From contig DASTZX010000118.1 of NCBI GenBank assembly GCA_035764045.1, forward strand, positions 1 to 64,000: a DNA stretch of 64,000 nt, given 5' to 3'. Position numbers and translations under genes: made by a program. The stretch comes from JAVDCA01 sp035764045. Lineage in GTDB: Bacteria > Pseudomonadota > Alphaproteobacteria > Rhizobiales > Xanthobacteraceae. The first letter of the stretch is position 1. Every line of letters starts with the position of its first letter. The notes beneath the pieces were generated by a model. It worked only from the letters and a program-made list of their open reading frames with translations. It was not told the DNA's origin and searched no databases. Of this stretch, positions 45,133 through 54,008 are shown one piece after another.

Positions 45133-45163
45133 TCGCCAATTTTGCCCACCCTTCAACCGCGCG

Positions 45164-46444
45164 TCACGCCGCCTCGGCGGTCAGCACTCGTCCTTTCGTC
45201 TCCGGCAACAGCAGCGCCGCAAGGATCACGATGCCGTACGCGATGGCTGCGAACACGCCAATCGACTGGCCGAGCGGCAGCGTCGCGCTCAAGAGACCGA
45301 CGAAGGTGGGGTTGAGCGCCGCGATGCCGCGCCCGAAGTTGTAGCTGAACCCCTGCCCCGAGCCGCGCATGCGGGTCGGAAACAGCTCGGTCAGGAATGG
45401 ACCCATGCCGGAGAAGATTCCCGAAGCGAAGAAGCCGAGCGGAAAGCCCAGGAACAGCATCGTGGTGTCGTCGATCGGGAGCTGGGTGTAGAGCACCACC
45501 GTGATCAGCGAGCAGACGGCGAACAGAAAGAAGTTGGCGCGGCGCCCGATCCGGTCGTTGAGCCAGGCGCTGACCCAATATCCGATCAGCGAGCCGACGA
45601 TGATCACCCCGAGATAGCCGCCGGTGCCGAGCACGGTGAGCTTGCGCTCCGTGCGCAGATAGGTCGGCAGCCAGGTCGTGATCGCGTAATAGCCGCCTTG
45701 CGCGCCGGTCGCGAGCAGCGAAGTGAGCACCGTGGTGCGCAGCATCGCGGGCGAGAAGATTTCGAGGAAGTTCGCTTTACTGCCCGCCGCGGCCAGGTTC
45801 GTCTGGGTCTCGGCGAACACCGGCGGCTCGTCCACGAACCGACGCACGAAAAAGACCAGGGCCGCGGGCGTCACCCCGATCCAGAACAGGACCCGCCAGG
45901 CGGTCTCGGCGGGCAGCAGCCAAAACAGGATCGTGGCGATCAGAGCAGCGATCCCCCATCCGACCGCCCATCCGCTCTGCACCGCGCCGACCGCCTTGCC
46001 GCGGTGCTCCGGACGGATCACCTCGCCCATCAGGACGGCGCCCGCCGCCCATTCGCCGCCGAACCCGAAGCCCATGAGAGCGCGGAAGATGAGGAGCTGC
46101 CAGTAGTCCTGCGCGAAGCCGCACAGCAGCGTGAACACCGCAAACCAGAGAATCGTGATCTGCAGGGTGCGCACGCGGCCGAACCGGTCCGACAGCGCGC
46201 CGGCGAACCATCCCCCGAAGGCCGAGGTGAGCAGCGTCACGGTGCCGATCACTCCGGCCTGCGCGTTAGAGATCGCAAAGGCGGCGACAATCGCCGGAAT
46301 GGCGAAGCTGAACACCTGCACGTCCATGGCGTCCAGCATCCAGCCGCCGATGCAGGCCCAGAACGTCTTCTTCTCCTTCGCGTTCAGTTCGGAATACCAG
46401 GCGGTGACATGATGCTCGCTTGTCGCGGTTGCATGCGTCGTCAT
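45164..46444 (-). CDS. MFS transporter (sugar/aromatic acid:H+ symporter type)
   Basis: The 426-residue protein has 12 predicted helices and the classic MFS loop GALSDRFGRVRTLQ after helix 2, with FGFGGEWAAGAVLMGEVI in helix 4. The N-terminal GWMLDAMDVQVFSFAIPAI is usual for the acid:proton symporters (AAHS/ShiA/NanT-like group). An organic acid or cyclic amide substrate would fit its setting between the ABC importer operon and the oxoprolinase gene. It is divergent from the latter with a 118-base shared promoter region. Confidence 0.88.
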   Translation of the reverse strand: MTTHATATSEHHVTAWYSELNAKEKKTFWACIGGWMLDAMDVQVFSFAIPAIVAAFAISNAQAGVIGTVTLLTSAFGGWFAGALSDRFGRVRTLQITILWFAVFTLLCGFAQDYWQLLIFRALMGFGFGGEWAAGAVLMGEVIRPEHRGKAVGAVQSGWAVGWGIAALIATILFWLLPAETAWRVLFWIGVTPAALVFFVRRFVDEPPVFAETQTNLAAAGSKANFLEIFSPAMLRTTVLTSLLATGAQGGYYAITTWLPTYLRTERKLTVLGTGGYLGVIIVGSLIGYWVSAWLNDRIGRRANFFLFAVCSLITVVLYTQLPIDDTTMLFLGFPLGFFASGIFSGMGPFLTELFPTRMRGSGQGFSYNFGRGIAALNPTFVGLLSATLPLGQSIGVFAAIAYGIVILAALLLPETKGRVLTAEAA

Positions 46445-46562
46445 GGTGAGTTCCCCGGCGTTTTCCTCCGCGGTCAGACTATCACGTCCGCCGCAAATTA
46501 CGATTGGACTTGGGCACGGCGCCTATGCTCTATCGACCCGCCTTTTTGTTGCGGTTCGCGTC

Positions 46563-49500
46563 ATGACGACGAGTTGGGACTTCTGGATCGATCGCGGCGG
46601 CACTTTCACGGACGTGATCGGCCGCAAGCCCGACGGCACGCTCGTCGCGCACAAGCTCCTGTCGGAGAACCCCGAGGCCTATCGGGACGCGGCCGTTCAG
46701 GGCATCCGCGACCTCCTCGGCCTTGCGCCGGGCGCGCCGATCCCTCCTGGCCTCATCGGCGCGGTGAAGATGGGCACCACGGTGGCGACCAACGCCCTGT
46801 TGGAACGCAAGGGCGAGCGCACCCTGCTGATGACGACGCGAGGTTTTCGCGACGCCCTCAAGATCGGCTACCAGGCGCGGCCGCGGATCTTCGCCCGCCA
46901 GATCATCAAGCCCGACATGCTGTTCGAGCGCGTGGTCGAGGTGGAAGAGCGGGTTCGCGCCGACGGAACGGTCGACCGCGATCTCGATGTCGAGGGTGCG
47001 CGAGCCGCCCTCGCGCAGGCCAAGGCGGATGGGCTCTTGGCGGTCGCGATCGTCTTCATGCACGCCTATCGCTTCTCCGCGCACGAAGAGCGCGTCGCCG
47101 CGCTGGCGCGCGAGATGGGATTTGCCCAGGTTTCGGTGAGCCACGAGGTCTCGCCGCTGATCAAGCTGGTGGGGCGCGGCGATACCACCGTGGTCGATGC
47201 CTATCTGTCGCCGATCCTGCGCCGCTACGTCGCGCAGGTTGCGGGGGAGATGGCTTCACCCTCCCCTGCAGGGGGAGGGTCGGCGCCGAAGGCGCCGGGA
47301 TGGGATGGCGACGACGCTGGACAGATCACCCCCACCCGCCGCGCTTTGCGCGGCGACCTCCCCCCTTCAGGGGGAGGCGAAGAGCGCCCCCGCCTCATGT
47401 TCATGATGTCCTCCGGCGGGCTCACCGCCGCCGAGCTCTTTGCCGGCAAGGACGCGATCCTCTCCGGACCCGCGGGCGGCGTGGTCGGAATGGCGCAGAC
47501 CGGGCGCGCGGCCGGCTTCGAGCATCTGATCGGCTTCGACATGGGCGGCACGTCGACCGACGTGTCGCATTTCGACGGCGAGTACGAACGCGCCTTCGAG
47601 ACCGAGGTCGCGGGTGTGCGCATGCGTGCGCCGATGATGCTGATCCACACCGTCGCGGCAGGCGGCGGATCGGTCCTGCATTTCGACGGCGCCCGCTTCC
47701 GCGTCGGGCCGGACTCGGCCGGCGCCAATCCGGGGCCCAAATGCTATCGCCGCGGCGGTCCGCTCGCCGTCACCGACGCGAACGTCATGGTGGGCAAGCT
47801 CCTGCCCGATTTCTTCCCGAAGATTTTCGGTCCGGAGCAGAATCTCGCGTTGGACGCCGATGCGGTCCGCGGGGCGTTCGTCGCGCTGGCGGGCGAGATC
47901 GGCGACGGCCGGTTGCCCGAGGACGTCGCCGACGGGTTCATCCGGATCGCGGTCGAGAACATGGCGAACGCGATCAAGAAGATCTCGGTGCAGCGCGGCT
48001 ATGATGTGACGCGATACGCGCTCAACTGCTTCGGTGGCGCCGGCGGCCAGCACGCCTGCCTCGTCGCCGACGCGCTCGGCATGACCAGGGTGCTGATCCA
48101 CCCGTTCTCGTCGCTCCTGTCCGCCTATGGCATGGGGCTGGCGGATATCCGCGCCACGCGCCAGCAGGCGGTCGAAGAGACCTTCGGCGCGGCGGCGCTC
48201 GCCGTGCTGTCCGACAATGCCGAGCGCCTCGGGATCGAAGCGGCCGCCGAAGTCGCCGGCCAAGGCGTGCCTCGCCGCGACGTCGCGGTGCATGTGCGCG
48301 CGCATATCCGCTATGCCGGGACCGATACGGCGCTGGTGGTCCCGGGCGGATCGCCCGAGGCGATTTCATCGCTCGGCGAGATGAAGTCCGCGTTCGAAAC
48401 CGCGCACAAGGCGCGCTTCGGCTTCATCGATGAGAGCAAGGAACTCGTCATCGAGGCGGTGTCGGTCGAAGCGGTCGGCGGCGGCGCGAAATTCGCCGAG
48501 CCGGTCCGTCCGATGGCCGCGAGCCCCCTCCCCGCGCCGGCCCGGCGCACCCGGTTCTACTCCGGCGGGGGCTGGCACGAAGCGTCGGTCCATCTCCGCG
48601 ACCGGCTCGAGCCCGGCCACAAGGTGACCGGCCCCGCCATCATTGTCGAGCCGCACCAGACCATCGTGGTCGAGGACGGCTGGCAGGCCGAATTGACTGC
48701 GAAAAACCACCTCGTGCTCGCGCGCATCACCGAGCTTCAGCGACAGCACGCCATCGGCACGGAAGCCGATCCGGTGATGCTCGAGGTGTTCAATAACCTG
48801 TTCATGTCCATCGCCGAGCAGATGGGTGTGTCGCTGCAGAACACCGCCTACTCCGTCAATATCAAGGAGCGGCTCGACTTCTCCTGTGCGGTATTCGCGC
48901 ACGACGGCACGCTGGTCGCCAATGCGCCGCACATGCCGGTGCATCTCGGCTCGATGGATCGTGCAGTCGAAACCATCATTCGCGAGAACAAGGGAAAGAT
49001 CGCACCCGGCGACGTCTACGTCATCAACGCGCCCTACAACGGCGGCACGCACCTGCCCGATATCACGGTCTGCACGCCGGTGTTCGACGACGCGGACGCC
49101 GAGATCCTGTTCTGGGTGGCGAGTCGCGGACACCATGCCGACATCGGCGGCATTGCACCCGGTTCGATGTCGCCCAATGCGACCACCATCGATGAGGAAG
49201 GCATCTACATCGACAATTTCAAGGTGGTCGATCGCGGCCGCTTCCGCGAGAAGGCGCTCTACGACCTGCTCACGCAAGCGAAGTATCCGGCCCGCAATCC
49301 GCTGCAGAACGTCAACGACATGAAGGCGCAGATCGCAGCGAACGAGAAGGGCGTGCAGGAGCTGCGCAAGATGGTGACGCAGTTCACGCTCCCGGTCGTG
49401 CACGCCTATATGCAACACGTGCAGGACAATGCGGCCGAGAGCGTGCGCCGGGTGATCGACCGGCTGCACGACAGCGAGTTCAGCTACGAGATGGACCAGG

Positions 49501-50309
49501 GCAGCGTCATCCGGGTGAAGATCACGGTGGACAAGGGCAAGCGCGAGGCCACCGTCGACTTCACCGGCACCTCGCCGCAGCAGCCGACCAACTTCAACGC
49601 GCCGGAGCCGGTGACGCGCGCGGCTGTGCTCTATGTCTTCCGCGTGATGGTCGACGACGAGATCCCGATGAACGCCGGCTGCCTGCGCCCGATCAACATC
49701 GTCATCCCGAAGCAGTCGATGCTCTCGCCCGAATATCCGGCCGCGGTGGTCGCCGGCAACGTGGAAGTATCGCAGGCGGTGACGAACTGCCTGTTCGGCG
49801 CGCTGGGCGCGCTCGCCGCGGCGCAGGGGACGATGAACAATCTCAATTTCGGCAACGCCCGCCACCAGTACTACGAGACGATCTGCTCCGGCTCCCCGGC
49901 CGGGCCCGGCTTCGACGGCACCGATGCGGTGCACACCCACATGACCAACACCCGGCTCACCGATCCGGAGGTGCTGGAATTCCGCTATCCGGTGGTGCTG
50001 GAGGACTTCCACATCCGGCCCGGGTCGGGCGGCCGCGGACAGTGGAACGCCGGCAACGGCGTCCGCCGCACGATCCGCTTCCTGGAAGAGATGGAATGCA
50101 CCATCCTGTCCGGCCATCGCCGCATGCGTCCGTTCGGGCTCGCGGGCGGCGAGCCCGGTCAGGTCGGCGAGAATTGGGTACGCCGCAGGGACGGCCGGAT
50201 GGAGAGGCTGCAAGGCGCCGATGCGACCGTGATCGACGCCGGCGAGGCCGTGATCATCCAGACCCCGACCGCCGGCGGCTATGGCGATCCGAAGAAGCGG
50301 CAGTCCTGA
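46563..50309 (+). CDS. Fused hydantoinase A/B (5-oxoprolinase family) protein
   Basis: The 1248-residue protein fuses the HyuA-like ATPase half with the HyuB-like half, as in 5-oxoprolinase. The HyuA half has IDRGGTFTDVIGRKPDG, KMGTTVATNALLERKGERTL, FDMGGTSTDVSHFDGEYERA and NCFGGAGGQHACLVADALG. The HyuB half starts near residue 735 and has FNNLFMSIAEQMGVSLQNT, ERLDFSCAVFAHDGTLVANA and SRGHHADIGG. Such enzymes hydrolyse 5-oxoproline or N-methylhydantoins with ATP. Residues about 232-272 come from a palindromic repeat read in frame. The start at MTTSWDFWIDRGG is clear. Confidence 0.93.
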   Translation: MTTSWDFWIDRGGTFTDVIGRKPDGTLVAHKLLSENPEAYRDAAVQGIRDLLGLAPGAPIPPGLIGAVKMGTTVATNALLERKGERTLLMTTRGFRDALKIGYQARPRIFARQIIKPDMLFERVVEVEERVRADGTVDRDLDVEGARAALAQAKADGLLAVAIVFMHAYRFSAHEERVAALAREMGFAQVSVSHEVSPLIKLVGRGDTTVVDAYLSPILRRYVAQVAGEMASPSPAGGGSAPKAPGWDGDDAGQITPTRRALRGDLPPSGGGEERPRLMFMMSSGGLTAAELFAGKDAILSGPAGGVVGMAQTGRAAGFEHLIGFDMGGTSTDVSHFDGEYERAFETEVAGVRMRAPMMLIHTVAAGGGSVLHFDGARFRVGPDSAGANPGPKCYRRGGPLAVTDANVMVGKLLPDFFPKIFGPEQNLALDADAVRGAFVALAGEIGDGRLPEDVADGFIRIAVENMANAIKKISVQRGYDVTRYALNCFGGAGGQHACLVADALGMTRVLIHPFSSLLSAYGMGLADIRATRQQAVEETFGAAALAVLSDNAERLGIEAAAEVAGQGVPRRDVAVHVRAHIRYAGTDTALVVPGGSPEAISSLGEMKSAFETAHKARFGFIDESKELVIEAVSVEAVGGGAKFAEPVRPMAASPLPAPARRTRFYSGGGWHEASVHLRDRLEPGHKVTGPAIIVEPHQTIVVEDGWQAELTAKNHLVLARITELQRQHAIGTEADPVMLEVFNNLFMSIAEQMGVSLQNTAYSVNIKERLDFSCAVFAHDGTLVANAPHMPVHLGSMDRAVETIIRENKGKIAPGDVYVINAPYNGGTHLPDITVCTPVFDDADAEILFWVASRGHHADIGGIAPGSMSPNATTIDEEGIYIDNFKVVDRGRFREKALYDLLTQAKYPARNPLQNVNDMKAQIAANEKGVQELRKMVTQFTLPVVHAYMQHVQDNAAESVRRVIDRLHDSEFSYEMDQGSVIRVKITVDKGKREATVDFTGTSPQQPTNFNAPEPVTRAAVLYVFRVMVDDEIPMNAGCLRPINIVIPKQSMLSPEYPAAVVAGNVEVSQAVTNCLFGALGALAAAQGTMNNLNFGNARHQYYETICSGSPAGPGFDGTDAVHTHMTNTRLTDPEVLEFRYPVVLEDFHIRPGSGGRGQWNAGNGVRRTIRFLEEMECTILSGHRRMRPFGLAGGEPGQVGENWVRRRDGRMERLQGADATVIDAGEAVIIQTPTAGGYGDPKKRQS
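47257..47377. repeat. Palindromic mosaic repeat inside the oxoprolinase gene
   Basis: Four palindromes lie in line: ACCCTCCCC-TGCA-GGGGAGGGT, GGCGCC-GAA-GGCGCC, CCGCGC-TTT-GCGCGG and CCTCCCCC-TTCA-GGGGGAGG. This is the layout of the large rhizobial intergenic element. Here it is entirely within an open reading frame and adds about 40 residues between a conserved LRRYVAQVAGEM and RLMFMMSSGGLTAAELF. Confidence 0.85.
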
Positions 50310-50498
50310 ATCGCGCGAGTCCGGTTGCGGGCCAAGAATTTGCTGCGCGGACGAGAATTTCCTGAAGCGAGGCATACATCAGGGACGCACCCGATGTGTT
50401 CATCGCATGGGCATGATCCGCATGAACAAGCGCGGGAGGAGGCTGGAACACGCGGCTGTCGCGGTCCGATCGGAACCAACGCGGCCTTGGAGCGGCAA

Positions 50499-51260
50499 AT
50501 GGATTTGCGAGGAAAGGTGGTCGTGATCACGGGAGCCGCGCGAGGACTCGGCCAAAAGATGGCTGAAATGATCGCCCGAGAAGGCGGCAGCCTCGCGCTG
50601 ATCGACGTCGATCACCTGCAATTGAAAGAGACAATACAGCTTTGCGCCAAGGCAGGCGGGAAGGTCCAGGATTACGCGGTCGACGTGACCGATGAGCCGA
50701 AGGTGGAGATGGCGTTCAAAGACATCGACGCGGACTTCGGCGGGATCGATGCGCTGATCAATAACGCCGGCGTAACGAGCGACGCTCTGCTCGTGAGGGC
50801 CGCCGACGGCAAAGTGCAGGGCAAGATGGCGGCGACCCAATTCGACAAGGTCATCGCCGTGGATCTCAAGGGCGTCTTCCTCTGCGCGCGAGAGGCCGCC
50901 GTCCATATGGTGGAGAGCGGCCGCGGCGGTGTCATCGTGAATGTCTCCAGCATATCGCGCGCCGGAAACGTCGGGCAGACCAACTACGCGGCAGCAAAGG
51001 CCGGCGTCGCCGCAATGACGGTGACGTGGGCAAAGGAGCTCGCGCGATACAACATCCGTGTCGCGGGCATCGCCCCCGGATTTTCCGAGACGCGCATGGT
51101 CGCCACCATACCGGCGAAGGTCAGAGACAGAATCGTTTCGACCATTCCGTTGCGACGCTTCGCGCGACCCGAAGAGATCGGGCGCGCTGCGCTGTTCATC
51201 CTGCAGAACGACTACTACGACGGTCGGGTTCTCGAGATCGACGGCGGACTGCGGCTGTGA
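50499..51260 (+). CDS. SDR family oxidoreductase (FabG-like)
   Basis: The 253-residue short-chain dehydrogenase has the cofactor loop VVITGAARGLGQKMAEMIAR, NNAG (ALINNAGVTSDALL), the catalytic Ser and YxxxK in VSSISRAGNVGQTNYAAAKAG, and a C-terminal DGRVLEIDGGLRL. An insert after the NNAG block (RAADGKVQGKMAATQFDKV) is longer than in FabG. The start at MDLRGKVVVITG is chosen. It lies between the end of the oxoprolinase gene and a duplicated copy of that gene's 3' end. Confidence 0.88.
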   Translation: MDLRGKVVVITGAARGLGQKMAEMIAREGGSLALIDVDHLQLKETIQLCAKAGGKVQDYAVDVTDEPKVEMAFKDIDADFGGIDALINNAGVTSDALLVRAADGKVQGKMAATQFDKVIAVDLKGVFLCAREAAVHMVESGRGGVIVNVSSISRAGNVGQTNYAAAKAGVAAMTVTWAKELARYNIRVAGIAPGFSETRMVATIPAKVRDRIVSTIPLRRFARPEEIGRAALFILQNDYYDGRVLEIDGGLRL

Positions 51261-51307
51261 TCATTCAGGCGCTGACCGACGTCGCCACGCGCAATGATCA
51301 CTTTGAC

Positions 51308-51373
51308 GAGGCCGGGATTATCCAGACGCCGACCGCCGGTGGCTACGGCGACCCGAAGAAGCGACAGGCCTGA
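51308..51373 (+). pseudogene. Duplicated 3' end fragment of the oxoprolinase gene
   Basis: These 66 bases match the last 66 bases of the oxoprolinase gene (50244-50309) at 58 positions by my count. They encode EAGIIQTPTAGGYGDPKKRQA followed by a stop, against EAVIIQTPTAGGYGDPKKRQS in the intact gene. Most differences are synonymous, so the fragment was once coding. No other oxoprolinase sequence is seen upstream of it. Confidence 0.8.
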
Positions 51374-51641
51374 CGCGCGACGCTACCCGCTGTCGTTGGT
51401 GCCGACGCGGCGGCTCGATCGGGATGAATCCAGTGGCGCGGTCTTCGTCATAGGCCGGAAGGTGAATGCCACCGGTGGGCCCGGCTCGCCGGCTTTCTTC
51501 CCAACGCTCCAGCAGCCAGTCCGAGCCGACGAGAATCGCCCGCGCGGCTTCGATCTGCAGCGTCGCAGCCTCGATGTCGCGCCGGCAATGATCGATGATC
51601 TGCCGCGCGATCGCCTCGACGGAATAGGCCTGTTCGGTCAC
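51318..51641 (-). CDS. Small protein of unknown function, copy 1 of a tandem pair
   Basis: About 107 residues if translated from the GTG at 51641, which has a G-rich site upstream and aligns with a GTG in the paralogue. The shared core is TEQAYSVEAIARQIIDHCRR, then DIEAATLQIEAARAILVGSD, WLLERWEESRRA and GGIHLPAYDEDRATGFI. I do not recognise the family. It looks helical and soluble, possibly with a conserved Trp-Leu-Leu motif at its centre. Its C-terminal tail is basic and overlaps the oxoprolinase fragment on the other strand, so the end may have been altered. Confidence 0.5.
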   Translation of the reverse strand: MTEQAYSVEAIARQIIDHCRRDIEAATLQIEAARAILVGSDWLLERWEESRRAGPTGGIHLPAYDEDRATGFIPIEPPRRHQRQRVASRVRPVASSGRRSHRRSASG

Positions 51642-51867
51642 CGCAAACCCCCACGCCGCTCTTCCAGCTACGCCGGCAATCGTCTGCACGCGGGTGGTCA
51701 ACACAAGTGGGGGGATTTCGGTTCCGTAGAGAACGTCCCGTTCCTTCGAAACGCCATCACGGTCGCCTGCCAGTGCACGAAGTGGGTCATGTGCTTGAGC
51801 GGCATTGCGGAGGCGTCGCTGCCGGCGACCCAAAACAGCGGCGATCCTGACAGTGTGTATGGCTACT

Positions 51868-52140
51868 CTAGTGTGCGCGCCGTCGGTGGCGCAGTCTCTT
51901 CGGCGCGTCGTCGATCTCGATGAATCCGCTGGCGCGGGCCTCGTCATAGGCGCGGAGATGGATCCCGCCAGTGATCGCGTCGGCCCGCCGCCGCTCCTCC
52001 CAACGCGTCAACAGCCAGCGCGAGCTGACCAGGATCGCGCGCGCGGCCTCGATCTGGAGCTTGGCAGCCTCGATATCGCGGCGGCAATGATTGATGATCT
52101 GCCGCGCGGCGGCCTCGACCGAATAGGGTTGCTCGGACAC
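51868..52140 (-). CDS. Small protein of unknown function, copy 2 of a tandem pair
   Basis: About 90 residues from the GTG at 52140 (an ATG at 52188 is also in frame). It repeats the core of copy 1: SEQPYSVEAAARQIINHCRR, DIEAAKLQIEAARAILVSSR, WLLTRWEERRRA and GGIHLRAYDEARASGFIEI. The two copies are plainly homologous at the DNA level along about 230 bases, with many third-position changes, which indicates that the protein is under selection. No neighbour suggests a function. Confidence 0.6.
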   Translation of the reverse strand: MSEQPYSVEAAARQIINHCRRDIEAAKLQIEAARAILVSSRWLLTRWEERRRADAITGGIHLRAYDEARASGFIEIDDAPKRLRHRRRAH

Positions 52141-52434
52141 GGGGGACACCCACACGTTACGCCCGGCACGTCGGCGGGAGCGTAGCATGCCGGACTACAG
52201 CGCAAATGTCTGATTTCCGGTAATCCCGAAACACCGATTTCGGGTAACGCTAATGCCCGCTTGCACTGGCAAGGGTGGGCACACCAATGCCGGGGCCCCT
52301 CGCGCCAGCGCGTCGAGCATCGGTGGGCACCGCGGTGCGGACATTCCTCGCGGCGTATCTGGTGCGCTGAGGCAAAGAGAGAGGACGAGGCCGGCTACCA
52401 GGGCTCGCCTTCCAATCCGACCAGGCGAATTTGA

Positions 52435-52755
52435 TCAGCGGCCGGGCCGCAGGGCCGCAACCGTTGCGCCGCATTGCTTGGTGGCGGCAAGCTCGGCCTC
52501 GTAGAACGCGGCGTCGGGCTCGAGCAACGGATTCTCGTCGGCGGCCGCACGGGCGCGCTCGACCGACCGTACGAGTTGGTTCATCACCACCGAATATTGC
52601 TCGGCGGATTTCGGGCAGCGCGAAAAGCCGGAAGTGGCGCCAATGGCGGGGGCGGCGTGGACGCGGGCTGTTTGCGCCGAGGCCGTCGGCAGGGCGGCGA
52701 CAACCCAAGCACCGGTCACGACCGTCAGGGCGGCGATGATGCGGACGCTGGCCAT
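52435..52755 (-). CDS. Small secreted protein of unknown function
   Basis: The 106-residue protein has a signal peptide (MASVRIIAALTVVTG, cleavage near ASA-QTA) and a mature part with two Cys (SRCPKSAEQYSVVMNQLVRS and ATKQCGATVAALRPG) that might form a disulfide. AAGGGGA precedes the ATG, which decides the start over a longer frame. I do not recognise the family. It is separated from its neighbours by 150-300 bases on each side. Confidence 0.7.
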   Translation of the reverse strand: MASVRIIAALTVVTGAWVVAALPTASAQTARVHAAPAIGATSGFSRCPKSAEQYSVVMNQLVRSVERARAAADENPLLEPDAAFYEAELAATKQCGATVAALRPGR

Positions 52756-52924
52756 GGAAATCCCCTTCCCGGTGCGGAGCACTCCGGCTCCATGCATGAG
52801 ACGCGCGGGGGTGGCCCAAGGTTCAATTAAGGTTAACGAAGCAGTTCACGATTTCGCGAACGCCAAGGCGGCGGGACCGCCGCCGGCCCCGCCAACTTGG
52901 CAAAAAGCCTTTTCGGATCGCCCG

Positions 52925-53872
52925 TTATCGGGCTTGTTGGATCGCCGAGAGGACCCAGCCGCCACCGGCTGCACGCATGAAGGTCCACACCTCGGTGATC
53001 TCCTGCGGGCTGTCGCTGCCATCGACCAGCCGCCCGCTGGCGCGCTCCACGGTCCGGTCGACCAGCGCGAAGCGCATGGCGACGCTGGCATACTCGGTGC
53101 CGCCCTCGCGCCAGGCTTCAGCAAGATCGCCCTGCAACAGCTTGACACCCGAGATCCGGTTGACCACGCCGCGGCTCGAATTCTCGGAGAGTTGCTCCGA
53201 GAAGTAGGAGAGCATCTCGGGCGTCACGCGCGCGCGCAATGCCGCGATGTCCTCTTCGCTATAGGCGGCCTGGATTTCGCCCAGCAGCCGCTCGAACGCA
53301 TCGTAGTCGCCCTGCCCGATCTCCACCCGGCCGGCTGCCATCCCGCTGCCCGCGCCAAAGCCCATTCCGCCGATGCCGCCCATGCCGCCGGCGTTGCGCA
53401 GGATCGGGCCGTTGCCCGCGAACGCGGGCTGCCGCCGTTGCCACATGGTCCACAAGAGACGCCCGATGAAGACCACCAGAGCGATCTGCAGCAGCAGGCC
53501 GAAGAACGACGCAAAGCCGCCGAGCCCGCCGAACAGGCCATGTCCGAACAGAAGCCCGAACAGGCCCGCACCGAGGAAACCGGCCGCAAGACCGCCGAAG
53601 AGCCCACCGCCGAAAAAGCCCGGACGGTTGAAGAACCCGCCCGGCGCACTGCCGAACGTGCCCGGCGAATTGGGCTGCGTGACGCTGCGCTGCATCGGGC
53701 TGGCCGTAGTGGGCGCCGTGCGCGTGACCGGCGGCGACGCGAAAGTCCGCGCGCCGCGGCTGCCGAAGCTCATCCCGCTTCCGGCGCGCGCATCGGCCTC
53801 TGTCACGAGCATGCCGAGGGCAAGCGCGACGGCAACCACCGCCGCGAGCTTGCGAAAACCGAAACCTGTCAT
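52925..53872 (-). CDS. Tim44-like domain membrane protein
   Basis: The 315-residue protein has an N-terminal signal or anchor (LAAVVAVALALGMLVTEADA), then a Gly/Phe-rich stretch with a membrane-spanning part (LFGGLAAGFLGAGLFGLLFG and FASFFGLLLQIALVVFIGRL). A second glycine-rich linker leads to a C-terminal Tim44-like domain (DYDAFERLLGEIQAAYSEEDI through EVWTFMRAAGGGWVLSAIQQ). Bacterial Tim44-like proteins are widespread in alphaproteobacteria and of unclear role. The start at MTGFGFRK has a GGAGG site. It stands alone. Confidence 0.85.
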   Translation of the reverse strand: MTGFGFRKLAAVVAVALALGMLVTEADARAGSGMSFGSRGARTFASPPVTRTAPTTASPMQRSVTQPNSPGTFGSAPGGFFNRPGFFGGGLFGGLAAGFLGAGLFGLLFGHGLFGGLGGFASFFGLLLQIALVVFIGRLLWTMWQRRQPAFAGNGPILRNAGGMGGIGGMGFGAGSGMAAGRVEIGQGDYDAFERLLGEIQAAYSEEDIAALRARVTPEMLSYFSEQLSENSSRGVVNRISGVKLLQGDLAEAWREGGTEYASVAMRFALVDRTVERASGRLVDGSDSPQEITEVWTFMRAAGGGWVLSAIQQAR

Positions 53873-54008
53873 GAAAAACCTCCCGGCCGTCGAATCCGAC
53901 GGTGCCATCATACGCGGCGTGATATCGTGACGCCCTGCGGCTTTTTGAAGGGGGCGCGACGTTTGCGCCAAACCATTGCGCAGCCGGCGATTTCGGGCAA
54001 AGCGGGGC

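Noticed and set aside
48366..50375. 669-residue minus-strand open frame opposite the oxoprolinase gene
   Set aside because: Antisense shadow of a well-supported gene; composition is typical of reverse-frame artefacts in GC-rich DNA.
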